A DNA stretch of 64,000 bases from Lingula anatina (taxonomy: Eukaryota; Brachiopoda; Lingulata; Lingulida; Lingulidae). How positions within the stretch are numbered: position 1 is the first letter of the stretch; every line of letters begins with the position of its first letter. The position numbers and the translations under genes were made by a program. The notes beneath the pieces are model-generated. The model made no database searches and was not told the DNA's origin. It was given only the letters and a program-made list of their open reading frames with translations. The stretch is taken from assembly GCF_001039355.2 (NCBI RefSeq), contig NW_019776084.1, forward strand, positions 1 to 64,000. Reading direction: 5' to 3'. Positions 36,201 to 47,555 of this stretch are shown here, piece by piece.

Positions 36201-38146
36201 NNNNNNNNNNNNNNNNNNNNNNNNNNNNNNNNNNNNNNNNNNNNNNNNNNNNNNNNNNNNNNNNNNNNNNNNNNNNNNNNNNNNNNNNNNNNNNNNNNNN
36301 NNNNNNNNNNNNNNNNNNNNNNNNNNNNNNNNNNNNNNNNNNNNNNNNNNNNNNNNNNNNNNNNNNNNNNNNNNNNNNNNNNNNNNNNNNNNNNNNNNNN
36401 NNNNNNNNNNNNNNNNNNNNNNNNNNNNNNNNNNNNNNNNNNNNNNNNNNNNNNNNNNNNNNNNNNNNNNNNNNNNNNNNNNNNNNNNNNNNNNNNNNNN
36501 NNNNNNNNNNNNNNNNNNNNNNNNNNNNNNNNNNNNNNNNNNNNNNNNNNNNNNNNNNNNNNNNNNNNNNNNNNNNNNNNNNNNNNNNNNNNNNNNNNNN
36601 NNNNNNNNNNNNNNNNNNNNNNNNNNNNNNNNNNNNNNNNNNNNNNNNNNNNNNNNNNNNNNNNNNNNNNNNNNNNNNNNNNNNNNNNNNNNNNNNNNNN
36701 NNNNNNNNNNNNNNNNNNNNNNNNNNNNNNNNNNNNNNNNNNNNNNNNNNNNNNNNNNNNNNNNNNNNNNNNNNNNNNNNNNNNNNNNNNNNNNNNNNNN
36801 NNNNNNNNNNNNNNNNNNNNNNNNNNNNNNNNNNNNNNNNNNNNNNNNNNNNNNNNNNNNNNNNNNNNNNNNNNNNNNNNNNNNNNNNNNNNNNNNNNNN
36901 NNNNNNNNNNNNNNNNNNNNNNNNNNNNNNNNNNNNNNNNNNNNNNNNNNNNNNNNNNNNNNNNNNNNNNNNNNNNNNNNNNNNNNAAAAAATTAATTTT
37001 GGTGTAGCCATTGCACAGCCCTTATAGTGGTATCGGGCATCAAGTGTAGCTGTCAAATTTGGCACACGGGAAGCACGTGTATTGTTCACGTGTATATCTC
37101 AGGACTAAATGTTCTTTGATTAGCAAAAAAATACAAAAACATTGGATATATCTTTTCTTTTCGAAGAAAATTATTTATTTTTTCACTTTACATCTTAAAT
37201 ACAGGAAATAAAATTAAATAAAGCAGAATTAAATCTGTTTTACGTTTCATTTTGGTCTGATGACATTCAACTGCAGATTCACTGCGGAGCAGTTCTATTT
37301 GATTGACGGAAGTGTAACATGGCCGCTGTTCGCTAGAGCCGGTATTGCTGATATGGGTTATATATGAAATCAAGATCGAGCTGGCAATACCGGAATCTAG
37401 AACCTAGGGTACTTGTTCTGGGATCAACAAAATATTATCAAAACTGTTCAGTCTAGGATGTAAAATGTGGTCACTCAGTCATGTGACACATGAAGACAAA
37501 AGACCACACCTACAGTACTGAAAGGACACACACACCACTGACTTTGCAGGAGATAGACAGAAGTACATGACTCTCTAAAATATATACTCCACAATTTATG
37601 TAAGTGTACAATGTATTTGTTTTAATTCATAAGAATCATTATTTTATTATACTTTAGAACATATTATATTGTATTTTATTTTTTATTTTTTAGTGACCGG
37701 CTTTCGGATTTCGGCTTTCGGCTTTCTGCTATCGGCTATCGGCTATTGACTATTTGCTATGAACAATTTTGAATAAAGCTAACCGTGTGCAATAAGGAGT
37801 TTTATGTTTTTTTTATAACCCAAAACAGTACTTATATGTGATTTATCTTTAAAATTTTATCAAATTCCGTCCGTTATTTTGTGCCTACTAAGTAACTAGC
37901 TAACTAACTTACTAACTAACTAACACTACCAAAAACAGGGTCTCCTCATCGTCGGAGGTTATAATACAACCAAACTGGTTTTTAAATTTGAAGAATGTGT
38001 CTGTTAAAAAATTAAAAGATAACATAATAATAATAAAAACATTCAACGTACCAATGGCAGCCATCATGGAGATGACCAAAAAGTAGCCAACAGAGTCACT
38101 CTTCATGGTTCACAGCAAACTGGTTAATAGGCTGATTGTAATCTTC
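30217..38146 (-). CDS. Secreted or membrane protein with fibronectin type III domain (5' exons only)
   Basis: Exon 1 is 38,146-38,052. After an acceptor (ttttacag) and short leader, the start codon at 38,106 opens MKSDSVGYFLVISMMAAI, a signal peptide, ending in phase 1 at a GTACGT donor. Exon 2 is 30,516-30,217, entered in phase 1 after tctatag and left in phase 1 at a strong GTAAGT donor. It encodes a complete FN3 domain (HSITVSWNK, VQYVLEYTE, LLPDMVYLVRVRI). Symmetrical 1-1 exons are typical of FN3 modules, and the joined frame reads IGTLGVKPSAT across the junction. Cysteines in the domain (CYRSG, EDCGIKC) suggest a cytokine-receptor-like or adhesion-receptor FN3, but the class is not certain. 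Later exons are not seen. The 7.5 kb intron is almost wholly an antisense BEL/Pao element. Confidence 0.6.
30791..31092 (+). repeat. 5' LTR of BEL/Pao element
   Basis: Begins tgttctgggatcaacaact and ends taacccaaaaca (TG...CA). Compared with the 3' LTR it lacks about 100 bases of AT-rich sequence after ctccataattta. It contains a gtgaataaagc-like AATAAA near 31,032 and clustered cggcttt/cggctat heptads. A possible primer-binding site, tggtcaaacaatc, lies at 31,104. Confidence 0.8.
31152..33005 (+). pseudogene. BEL/Pao gag and aspartic protease
   Basis: About 618 codons open from the start codon. The N-terminal third is helical and charged. From about residue 115, KKREIPKFSGHRRDWPEFKN is the hallmark of the BEL/Pao gag domain (DUF1759). 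From about residue 320 a knuckle region has CFLHNGNSHTTSQC and, further on, CFRCFASHRRASC and CSYCNRRSHHTLMC. From about residue 437, FCDDGADTTFIS is the retroviral-type protease active site (DDGA in place of the usual D-S/T-G). The frame leaves at the C8 run near 33,000 and ends at 33,023; the following domain is in another frame. Confidence 0.85.
33006..33720 (+). pseudogene. BEL/Pao pol linker with repeats, start of reverse transcriptase region
   Basis: After the C8 run this frame shows four imperfect repeats built on DPSKGGG (at about 33,010, 33,090, 33,170 and 33,258), spaced about 80-90 bases, between protease and polymerase. A connecting region follows with CGAYKCGKCPSVGHTYSF and then WSAEIPWLFDPALLPDNYN, typical of the sequence just upstream of BEL/Pao RT. 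It breaks off near 33,680 by frameshift; the true continuation (YSEQIHDMKTRGVARKMT) is in another frame to a stop at about 33,811. Confidence 0.7.
33815..36111 (+). pseudogene. BEL/Pao reverse transcriptase, RNase H and integrase N-terminus
   Basis: RT motif A (VVLIGDIRKMYNSVFL, near 33,965) and later IWCITRVN precede the MITE at 34,097. Reading resumes at 34,383 with GDKPAGTIAIEAKD and the catalytic SYVDDIVES near 34,490. RNase H follows (LIILSDGSENAYGCAAYIRW near 35,035; MELNGAVMSKRL; LVDSETVLCMINK; HNIADWVTR). The integrase zinc finger HPLTKLFMKDAHSNCGHKGR ... CDNCQLC runs to the gap at 36,112; the catalytic core is not visible. Confidence 0.85.
34097..34380. mobile_element. CCCGCA-type MITE, copy 2, inserted in BEL/Pao reverse transcriptase
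   Basis: Starts cccgcacaaaaatgcagtag and ends ttttcgtgcggg, with AT on both sides. Excising it with one AT restores the RT frame from RVN into MGDKPAG. It is the same family as 9,847-10,159 in reverse orientation. The open frame that runs through it into RT is a chance read-through. Confidence 0.8.
36112..36986. other. Assembly gap (875 N)
   Basis: Unknown sequence. By comparison with copy 1 of the 8-bp-duplication transposon, about 360 bases of the left part of copy 2 should lie here, leaving only about 500 for the integrase core and pol end. The gap size is therefore either nominal or part of pol is deleted. Confidence 1.
36987..37411. mobile_element. Non-autonomous DNA transposon with 8-bp target duplication, copy 2 (right part)
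   Basis: Matches about 28,208-28,624 of copy 1 closely, ending with the same ctagaacctagggta. The next eight bases, cttgttct, run into the LTR start (TGTTCT), so the insertion target straddled the 3' LTR boundary. The left end is hidden in the gap. Confidence 0.75.
37414..37827 (+). repeat. 3' LTR of BEL/Pao element
   Basis: Begins tgttctgggatcaacaaaat and ends ataacccaaaaca, 414 bases. It carries the AT-rich middle that the 5' LTR lacks, and one or two more cggcttt heptads. It is followed by gtacttatatgtg. Confidence 0.85.
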
Positions 38147-38339
38147 CTGTAAAATAGAAACAGAACAAACAACTTATAAATCTAAGAATGGCTCCATATG
38201 GACGTTGAGATATTAAAAATATCTGCTATACATCAGAATCTGATAAAGTGGTAACAAAAAAGTACATCTACCCCTAACTAGTACAGTAAATCAAAGTATT
38301 TCATAGCATATAATAGGAAAAATAGAATCACCAATCACA

Positions 38340-39620
38340 CTCTAATACTCTGGGAATAGACTTAAATAAATTTAAGCCCAGGGACAGTTCAATCCCCAGC
38401 CACTCTAAAATTCCAAAGTGCCCATGCACATCCCTGACAATGGGTAAACTAATCACCAAAGTTTCAGCTTCCTACCAGCAATGGTCTAGGAGATAGCAAA
38501 AATTACCGTGTGAAAAGAATTCAGAATCAACCAACCCCCGGGTGAAGCCCAAACCCCTGTTGCACTAAAATTCCAAAGTGTATATGTACATCTCTAAAGA
38601 TGGGTCTACCAATTCCCAAAGTTTCAACTTCCTACTAGCAATGGTCCGGACCAGATGGCAGAAATTACAATGCCATAATAATTTAGAATCAACCACCTCC
38701 CAGGACAATGCCCAACCCCCGTGGCACTAAAATTGAAAAGTGCCCATGCACATCCCTGATGACGGGTCTACTAATTTCCATAGTTTCAACTGCAATGGTC
38801 TAGGAGGTGATAGCAGAAATTACAATGTGAAAAAATTTAGAATCACCCCCCAGGGACAGCCCAACCCCCTGTGGCACTAAAATTCCAAAATGCCCATGCA
38901 TTTCCCTGATCATGGGTACCAATTCCAAAAGTTTCAGTTCCCTATCTGTAATGGTCTAAGAGAAGATAGTGGAAATTACAATGTTATAAGATTTTAGAAT
39001 CAACCACCCCGCGGGAACAGCCCAATCCCCTGAGACACCAAAATTCCAAAGTGCCCATACACATCCCTGATGATCGGTAAACTATACACCAAAGTTTCAG
39101 CTTCCTAACTCTAATGGTCTAGGAACAGATAGCAGAAATAACAATGTCATAAGAATTTAGAATCAATCCCCAGGGGACAGCCCAATACCCCGTGACACTA
39201 AAATTCCAAAGTGCCTATGCACATCCCTGATTATGGGTCCACCAATTCCCAAAAGCTCAACTTCCTACATGCAATGGTCTAGGAGGAGATAGCAGAAATT
39301 ACAATGTAAAAAGAATTTAGAATCAACCCTCCCCCTTCTTAAGGGGCCATGCACCTCCTTGATGATGGGTACACAAATCACTCAAGTTTCAGCTTCCTAA
39401 CTCCGATGGTCTAGGGCAGATGGCAGAAATAATAAATGTCTTAAGAATTTAGAATCAACCCCCCCCCCCCCAGGGTACAGCCCAACCCCCTGTGGCACTA
39501 AAATTCCAAAGTGCCCATGCATATCCCTGATGATGGGTAAACTATTCACCAAAGTTTCAGCTTCCTAACTCTTATGGTCTAGGAACAGATAGAAGAAATA
39601 ATAATGTTATAAGAATTTAG
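38340..39620. repeat. Satellite-like tandem repeat, unit about 160 bp
   Basis: About eight diverged repeats. Each has tagaatcaacc, then a C-rich run and agcccaaccccctgtggc, actaaaattccaaagtgccc, atgcacatccctgatgatgg, and agtttcagcttcctaact with atggtctagg. Markers at about 38,522, 38,687, 38,840, 38,998, 39,159, 39,321 and 39,450 give spacings of 129 to 165 bases. No coding potential. Confidence 0.85.
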
Positions 39621-39629
39621 ACGCAGCTA

Positions 39630-41569
39630 ACGGGATGGCTGGGTGGCGGCCACGTTGTATAAATGAAGTGACAACAAAGTTGACGTAACAACAAAGGTGT
39701 CATAAAAGTGCGTTTAAGGACTTTCATTGCATTGGGCTGCTCACGGGGGTCTCGATTCGTCAATAGTTGGCCATTCAGTGGCCATTGCACCCCAAAGAAT
39801 TTGTGCCAGGTTCGCGTGATGTCCATGGTACATATGGTAATCACAAACACGAAGGCATGTCCATTTTTGTTTACTGCTTGATTGCATTGAAATGGTGGCA
39901 GGATATTAACTTCCTCTTGACCATCATATTCGGCCTTTCAGGACAATCGTCCCCAAACACCCCTCCCATCATGACGATTTGTCTGTAATTATGATAATTT
40001 GAATGAACTATTTATTGACATTGTGATTTTCATTCTCTGGTAAACTGCAATTTTATTTATTTTCCTCCCTCCAATAGACTGACTTCACAATTATTAAGCC
40101 ACATGGGATTTACATAAAATCTTAGTAATCCAGGCATCCCTTTGATTAAGTTAATATTAAATTCTTCTACCACCACCACCTTGTCCTCAAGGCGCACCTC
40201 CAGACAACTGGTAGAGATGGGATAAAAAAATAATCTTAGTGATCCAGGCACACCTTCAGTGTTTATTTTAATTTAATTTCTGCAATTTTGCAGCCACACG
40301 GCTCATTAGGAGAACTTGTAATAAACTAGAAAAGCACTCAGAGAGCGCAGACCTCCGCCAACGCAGCAAAGTCTCCATCCAATGCCGTTTCACCCCTAAA
40401 TTTTCGATATTTTTGATTATTGATTGATTATTTATCCGGATCACCACCAAAAACTTATCACTGCTAAGTTAACCCATTTCTGACCTACCCTGAAAATTCC
40501 ATCGAAATTCATCCATAACTTTTTGAGTTATGTTGATGACAAACAGACAGGCAAACAGGGGTGAAAACATAACCTCCTTGGCGGACGTAATAATATGATA
40601 CGGTATTACACACAATTATAAAATGTTCACACATTTAATAATATTAAACCATCAAAGTGACGCTAACCTTATTTCGGATGCATATCTTAATTTTTTTCCT
40701 AAATTATCTAATTGATAATTAATTGACCACCTTGTCTGCAGCACTCCTACACTACGTAATATGCCATAATTCCATTAGGTATTACTGTTTGGGCTAATCC
40801 TGGTATGACTATGACAGACCATGGTTCTGTTTAAAAAGTCGACATATCTCCACGTTTCGTTAACGTCTGCACAGATGACTTTGAAATTTTCTATACCTGT
40901 TGCTAGTTTAACGGTGTGGGAATAAAGCGAACCAGTGAGTCACAGTATTGATTCTATGAGCTAGAAAGGCAGAAAACAGACAGAAATTCCCAGACAGATT
41001 ATTGTGTCGCAAGGAACGCTCCGTACAGAACTACTAGAGGACTTGTGATCCTACGCAGAGACCGGAATAAAGAAGTTCAAGTAGATAAAAAAAATCTTTT
41101 ACACGAAGTAATGAAAAAAGGAACCAAAATCTATTAAGCTTTACACAGTTTTTGCTACTTACGAAGAATTTATGAACTTTCATGACTTCTTGTATCAAGG
41201 TATTACTGTGTACTACTGGGATTCAAATTACCAAGACAGAGACACATGAAGAGGAAAATACACCCAGGATCCATGTTCAACGAGTTATCGATTAAATAAA
41301 AATATCATTTATTTCTGAACTAAATGGCAAGTGAACTGGGCACGATATGGGCCATATGTTGTTCTAAATTTAATGCACAAAAGCCTTATTGTTTGATTAA
41401 GTGTTAAAAAATATCATTTGCAGACTGAAAACTGTCAGCTTAGACAACGACAGAGGAAACCGGTATATCTTAAACTCGAGTACCAAGAACAAAATGTCAC
41501 AGTCACAGTAAACAGTAAAACTGCTCTATCACGGATGCCCTCAATCACACTACCGGTACAAAAAATATA
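39630..41569. other. Repeat-derived region including an RTE/SINE-like 3' end
   Basis: The segment 40,320-40,590 (agcgcagacctccgccaacg, later cataactttttgagttatgt and ending cataacctccttggcggacg) has the wording of a widespread animal RTE/SINE-type dispersed repeat. At 40,090-40,260 two similar blocks (ttagtaatccaggcatccct and ttagtgatccaggcacacct) form a local duplication. Short frames at 39,617-39,988 have no recognised domain. I see no supported gene. Confidence 0.4.
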
Positions 41570-43168
41570 CAGACTTGACATTTAAAATGGAATTTTTCAG
41601 TTTCGAAGGTATGCCTAGGTAAAAATGCGTTCTTTTTTCAAAAAACTTCGATCTCATATAAGATATGTAGAAGTGTGCAGTCAGGTGTGTCGGTGCCAAT
41701 TAACTGAATGCCAGGTTTATTGCGCTGCTGCACTATATGTAATATGCAGTGATTTAATTGGGTAGTGCTCAAAGCTTGGCTTTGGCAAAGCATGTACTGT
41801 CAAGAAAGTATCCATATGTCGGCAACTACTGCATAGAAGAATTTGAAATTTTGCATGCAAGTGGTCGGTTTTGCAATGTGTAAAATGAGCAATGCAGTGC
41901 TTTACAGTTTTGTTAATCTGTGACAGAATGGCGCGGGGAAAAGAGACATTGCCAGACAGATAATGGCGTCAAACGAAACACTTCGCACAGATTTATAGAG
42001 TAATGCCCAGACTGATGTACCTACAAAAAGGCCACACCCAATGTATTGAATTTTTACCACCGGGTACAGGACCCACTGTCTTTCGGGATATGCTGTGGCA
42101 GCTACACAAAAACCACCTAGTAAGAATGAGGGGTAAATTGCCACCAAAACGCATTTTTCAAGGCCCTTAGCGAACACCAAACTGATTTAAGCAGGTTAGA
42201 ATACCAGATGACCTCCCAGTTTCTGTAATTAATTGGGGACATTGACCCTTTCTGGGTTGAATACTGAAAACTCATGGCTTTCTTTATTGAGGTCATATTT
42301 CACCTGTACCGCTCAACTAGTCAAAATAAAATTTACAGACACCCAGAAGAGACCAACGACGAAGCGTGTGCCGCGTGTAAAGTGACTAAGGTCATTAACA
42401 GCGTCAGTATTTGGAGTAGATACCACATTGGTGCCAAAACACTAATGGTAGTCATCGACGAAAACCTGAACCAGATTAAATAAAGGAATAAACTGGGAAC
42501 CACTTGACTATCATTTGATAGGGGGCACCATAGGAACAGTTTTAAGTTGCACGGTAATATTGCCGGTTCACACAGAGCACATTTAATAGCAGATTACTTA
42601 CAGAACCAAGGGAATGAGCAGATACCTTGGTCATCAGCCATATTTGAACCACATAGACAATATGTGGGTAGGCCATTACTCGCCGAATCAATGGCTTACA
42701 TGTCCTACAACAAAACTGGACCAAATTGGACATATTTTGACCGATCTCTCGAATTTTTTCCAGATTGAACTCTAAAATCCTATCCCAAGGAATGCCTTGC
42801 CGCTGGAGAGCGCTGGTAGCAGCCAGAAGAGGTCAGGTGTAGCAGCGACCGTTACTGTGACTAGACACTGACATGAGGGTCCTTTGTGGGGCGTGTAACT
42901 CTTTTACAGATAATAATATGGAAAATATGGAGATCCAAAATATATCTTTTAATGGTTGTCGTATGACATAGAATAGGCAGTGTGTTTTTTTGTTTGCTTT
43001 TCTGGCGAATTCCATTAATGAACTGATGCCACAATGAAATCAAAGAGATAATTAAAAGATATTGAAACACTATTTTAATCCTTATTTTTATTTATCAGTC
43101 AGCAAAATAGGAAAAAACTGATGAAAAATTATGTGGAAAAAAATATTCCATATTAAATGTCAAGTCTG
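41570..43168. mobile_element. Complete CAGACTTGAC-type TIR element (1.6 kb)
   Basis: Left end cagacttgacatttaaaatg and right end catattaaatgtcaagtctg are inverted repeats, flanked by tata on both sides (TA or TATA target). The inside has only short open frames (for example 41,902-42,180) with no transposase motif recognised. Two half copies lie at 17,130-18,111 and 21,742-22,295 and a diverged one at about 43,680-44,380. Probably a non-autonomous DNA transposon. Confidence 0.75.
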
Positions 43169-43679
43169 TATATACCTGTACAGGTATTTGTTAGGAAAGA
43201 TTACATGGGATGTCAACTTACAAAGCACCATCACATTTCCAGGGAGGCAAAGACTTTTAACGATACGGCACCAAATTTTTACAAAATGAACATGGTAAAG
43301 ACACTTAATGGATAATAAATATAATCTAGCCGTGTATATCATAAGTAATACATATGTTTAGTCTTTTAATTAAAATATATCTTTTTGTGTCTAAAAATGT
43401 TGCAAAATTATGAAATAAATGGAACACAGTTGAACAATGATTGTCTATGATTGAGAACGGTGATAATTACACCTGAAATTATTTAAACATCAAATAATTT
43501 CTATAATTTTGTTTTGGTTTTACGGATTTTGTTTCAGTCTGACAGAATTTTTACACTTGTCACACCGAACGTCTGACATCTTTTACCATAAAGTCTGTTC
43601 ATTTGCTAGTGTAAGACAGTAAATAATGTAACCATCATCTAGGAGGGAGTCGAAATTACCTGCCTCACCTATTTAACGC

Positions 43680-44380
43680 ATAGACGGACTGGGGGCAGTG
43701 GGAGCATCTATACCCGCTATGGGCCGGAATTCCCAATTGGTAGTAATCCATGAAAACCTGAACCTAATGTAAATTTACTCTGAAAACCGCCTGCCTCCCA
43801 GTTGACAGAAGACAATTTTTTATTTTACAAGATTGAGACGTCCTTCCACAAAGCGTACTTGTATTCGCAGTTAACTTTCAGAACCATGGGACTGGGCAGC
43901 TAACTTGGCTTTGAACCTGTAGACAACATGTTGGTAGTAATTAATTTACTAATCGAAAAACCGTTCTACTGGTCCTTTAACAAATCTGCGCCAATTCAGA
44001 CAACCTAAAACCTGTGCCTGGATAGTTATTTCAAACTGAACTCTGAGAAACCTGTCAGAAAGAATGCTTTGCCTTTAGAGAGTCCTGGTGGCAGCAAGAT
44101 GAGGCCAGATACACAGCTTACCGCTGCTGTGAATAAATACTTATATGATTGTCCTCTTTAACAGTGTACCTCTTTAACAGTAGATAATTTGGATAATACG
44201 GACATCCATATATCGTTTCTAATGGTTGTTTTATGACTTAGAATAAGCCATGGATTTTTTTCTTCATTGATGAATTTAATCAAAGAAATGATATCAGTAG
44301 GACACTAAAATTATATTATAAAACGCAGTGACCTGCCCGTAAATTCTCGGATGAAAACGATAAATATAAAATAATCAGTA
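43680..44380. mobile_element. Diverged, partial relative of the CAGACTTGAC-type element
   Basis: Collinear with about 42,590-43,130 of the complete element in the same orientation: ttcagaaccatgggactggg against cagaaccaagggaatgagca, tagacaacatgttggtag against tagacaatatgtgggtag, agaatgctttgcctttagag against ggaatgccttgccgctggag. Ends are not identifiable. Confidence 0.5.
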
Positions 44381-45966
44381 AAGCCACTCAGTATACCAAT
44401 GTCAATAGTAGGCCTACTTGTAAACACAGATTATACTTGAAGTTTTTATCATGATATTTCTAGTAAGCTCGGTACGTATACCGGCTTTATATGGCAGTTA
44501 CAAACATTCTTTGGATGCAACCTAATGTTCAGAAACCTACCCATGCACCCATCAGCTTCAAATATCATTTAAGAAACCACAATAACTGTGGAAAACAAGA
44601 ATCAAAATGCATCCTCTGCCCATGTAAGGAAGAAATAATACTAACTTCTCGACAACTTATGGGTTGGTTCGTACAGAGCATTGGATTTGATATTATTTTT
44701 AAGTTAAGCCTCGGGAAGAAATAATACATAACTTCTCGACAAGCGCACTATTGAATTACTTAGTTAAATACTGTACTTACAACTTTGGTCCGCACAAGTT
44801 GAAGGCAGCAGTATTTATTGGTAGGAACTGGACTCCTCGAAAAACTGAAATATCCCCAGCCTTTTTGTTAAAATGATTTGATTGACGGTGCCTTTATAAT
44901 GCTTCAGATGAACGTTTTGCACACGTCATGTTACATTTTTAAAGACCATTTGACGTTTGATTGACGTGAGGCAAAGCTCAACAGATTAAAAATTTATAAT
45001 TAAGTTTAAGCAGAAGACGGGTAATTGCAGTTTCCGTCAAAGACAGCCATGCTGAAACTATTGAAATTTAACTAGTGGTGTGTGCTTATTATTTTTTATC
45101 ATAATTAGTAGTAGTAATAGTAGTAGTAGTAGATGTAGTAGTTGAAACAGAAATAGTACTGATAGCAGAAGTACTGAATATACGCCCCGCTTGAACAGAA
45201 TCAGTTACCATCAGGACTAAGAAATTTAAGCTCAGTAGACGAGGTTTTAAAAAAGTTCTTAAAATTTATCTTCGTAAAAAGTTTTATGGTTGACCATTTC
45301 ATACTTTACAACGTTGTGTCTATAAGCAACCATACGTTGGGCCATCATTGGTCGTACAACCAACCATGCGTTGGACAAATGTTGGACCACTGCTCTCTTG
45401 CTAAGTGGGTTATTCGGTGAAGTACGTACCGCACGACAGGCGGACGCCACTTTGCAGCAGTGTTTGTTGTGGTTCAGTTTTGGAGCGTTGCAGTTTTTAC
45501 AGGAACATTTGGTTTCAGACACTTAGTAATTCATGCTAAATCTTGTTTCAGCTTTCCTGTGCCACTAGAATTACATTGAATTATTGGGTAACATTACACA
45601 ATACTTAATGCAACACTCTCACTCTCACTAATTGTACGCAGGCCAATGGTAAATGAAGGTTGCAAGCAGTACTCATCTCCTCCCAAACTACATGAATGCA
45701 TCAACCTACATGTAATTTGACAACCCAAGTAATCAAATGACTACCAAGGGTAATCATCAGGTTGGATATGATGACCCTGCAAGACCATCAAATACAGATT
45801 TTAACTACCTGGGTCCTCGTTTTAGGTAAACCTCTTTGATGACCCTAATGTTTTCAGTGTATTTCGTCGTTTCTCTTCTTATTGGTCATATATGCTTTCT
45901 GTAAGTAATACTAACAGTGATGGTTTTTTTCAATAATCTTTTAAGCAATAATGCTTCTATATATAT
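44381..45966. other. Intergenic stretch without supported gene
   Basis: Contains a short (TAG)n tract near 45,108-45,135 and a minus-strand frame at 45,259-45,522 with many cysteines and basic residues (starts MSETKCSCKNCNAPKL) but no recognised domain; repeated accaaccatgcgttgg-like motifs in it suggest repeat-derived DNA. Nothing else could be supported. Confidence 0.4.
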
Positions 45967-46818
45967 ATATATATATTCCAAAGTCTGATGTCCCATTAAC
46001 ACTTCTTTTACATGAAGAACTAATTTCGGTGATTCTACTGTTCTCGGTCTTATGCTTTCTTTCAGCATACCGTAGGAAAATTATCCCAGCCATTATTATT
46101 TCTATGCTTTTTTCATTTAGGGATTCGTGTGTAGACCCAGCTTTTGAAAATATACCGCAAACATGTTAATATTATATAAGCCTTTGGAAGAAATTTTTGA
46201 CATAATGGTAGGATGTTTAATTATTGAAGACGATATGTGACACTTGGCAGCCCTGAGTTATGGGACTGAACTTAATTACCGAATTATCAATTAAATCGAC
46301 CGCCAGGTTTACGTATAATATCGGTGAATATCAGTGGCAAGCACAGCTTATGTGAGGACGAACATGAAAGCTGTCCTCCATGTGGCAGATATCTTTCGTG
46401 TTTTAATTTTATTTCGGATCTGTATTCATTCTGTGATTAATCTAGCGCGTGTTTTAATGGCACAATTTTTGAAAACTTAGTTTTAAAGTTCAAAGAGAAA
46501 TGCGAGGGAAGGGTGGTACATAAACCTTCTTTAGCTTCTAAGTACAGAAGTGTTCATTTCTGCCCACTTCCATCCCCAAAATAGTATAACAAACACAATC
46601 AAACAATTTTCTCGTGTAATTTCACCATCTCTGAACCCCTTAATTACAGTGAAGTAATGACACCTGATGTCCTCTGAGTATCAGTTTGAACCCTGAAGGC
46701 CCATGGATGTATCACGTGTAAATAACATGCGCCACAGTCATATAGGGAATTTACATATGTGCATTTCAACATTCGACCTATCATAGTTCAGCTTCATTTA
46801 GTGATATCTGACCTTAAC

Positions 46819-46865
46819 CTTCTTTTGTGCAGGGGTTGTGGGTAAACCTGTGCAAAAGAAGGCAA
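46819..46865. other. Inverted repeat (hairpin) in the duplicated block
   Basis: The arms ccttcttttgtgcagg and cctgtgcaaaagaagg pair at 14 of 16 positions around a loop of about 13 bases. The same structure occurs in the second copy near 48,939-48,985. Could be a folded RNA or a small element remnant. Confidence 0.45.
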
Positions 46866-47079
46866 TAATATTGATCTGCCTCAAACTTGTTAATAGAATA
46901 TAAGTGTAACGAAGAAGGCATTAACCCGACGGCAAAGCTTTACAGTATTGAAGAAACTTATTTGACGCCTGGCAACACTGAGTGGTCCGGCGGAATTGTC
47001 TGATAGTTAGTTAAAGACTTTAATTGTTTGCGTTTCAACATTTATCAGCAGGTTTACGCAATATCCATGGTAGCCTTAA

Positions 47080-47350
47080 AGGGATAAAAACTGTCCGTAA
47101 GTTATCAATATTTCACAATAAATGCATAGAAATATAATAGGTTCCACTTTACCACCAAAAACGGTGATTAACGCAATTATTCTAAAATCTGTGCTTGCCA
47201 TCATATCGCGTGACCTCCATAGGTGGCTACACTACACTGTAATAATCTCTTAAGAGAATACCAGTATTACGGAAAACCAGACTTTTTAGGGAAAAAAGAC
47301 AGGGACTAACTTTAAATGTGGGAATGGCTTCATTAACTTTATTGATATCG
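47080..47350. mobile_element. Degenerate relative of the TTAA-type MITE
   Basis: Starts after TTAA with agggataaaaactgtccgta and is collinear with the MITE at 61,001-61,337 (aaaaacggtgattaacgcaa, gtgacctccataggtggcta, atctcttaagaga, agacagggactaacttt). The right terminal repeat is not recognisable. The duplicate copy is near 49,203-49,480. Confidence 0.55.
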
Positions 47351-47555
47351 GAAGTGTATGTGCCTTTTGATTAAAGGTACACTACAGGCACATGTACATG
47401 GATTTGAAAATCCTGTAAATGTTCATTTTTGCAATCCACCGCTTCTTATGAAATCCTACATACCCTACACCTTATTATTATAATTTTTTTTTATGTAGCG
47501 TACCTGATGTTTGTATTTCATCTTATCTTAGTCCCTAGTTATAATGGCTGACCAG

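Larger units (their letters stand above)
30791..37827 (+). mobile_element. BEL/Pao LTR retrotransposon, degenerate
   Basis: Plus-strand element with LTRs at both ends, gag-protease, reverse transcriptase, RNase H and the N-terminal zinc finger of integrase in BEL/Pao order. It is broken by a frameshift in a C8 run (32,999-33,006), a shift near 33,680, a stop at about 33,811, a MITE (34,097-34,380), an 875-base N gap (36,112-36,986) and a DNA transposon at its 3' end. No clean target duplication is visible (gtagg before, gtact after). The host gene exons lie 274 bases to the left and 225 to the right, on the other strand. Confidence 0.9.

Noticed and set aside
36040-37089. Long minus-strand and plus-strand frames across the gap
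   Set aside because: They consist mostly of N.
38340-39620. CRISPR-like array
   Set aside because: Units are about 160 bp and contiguous, diverged along their length, with no constant repeat plus unique spacer pattern; the host is eukaryotic.
42861-43070. Minus-strand 69-codon frame and neighbours in the TIR element
   Set aside because: No transposase motif; the frames lie inside a repeat that shows frame breaks in the other copies.
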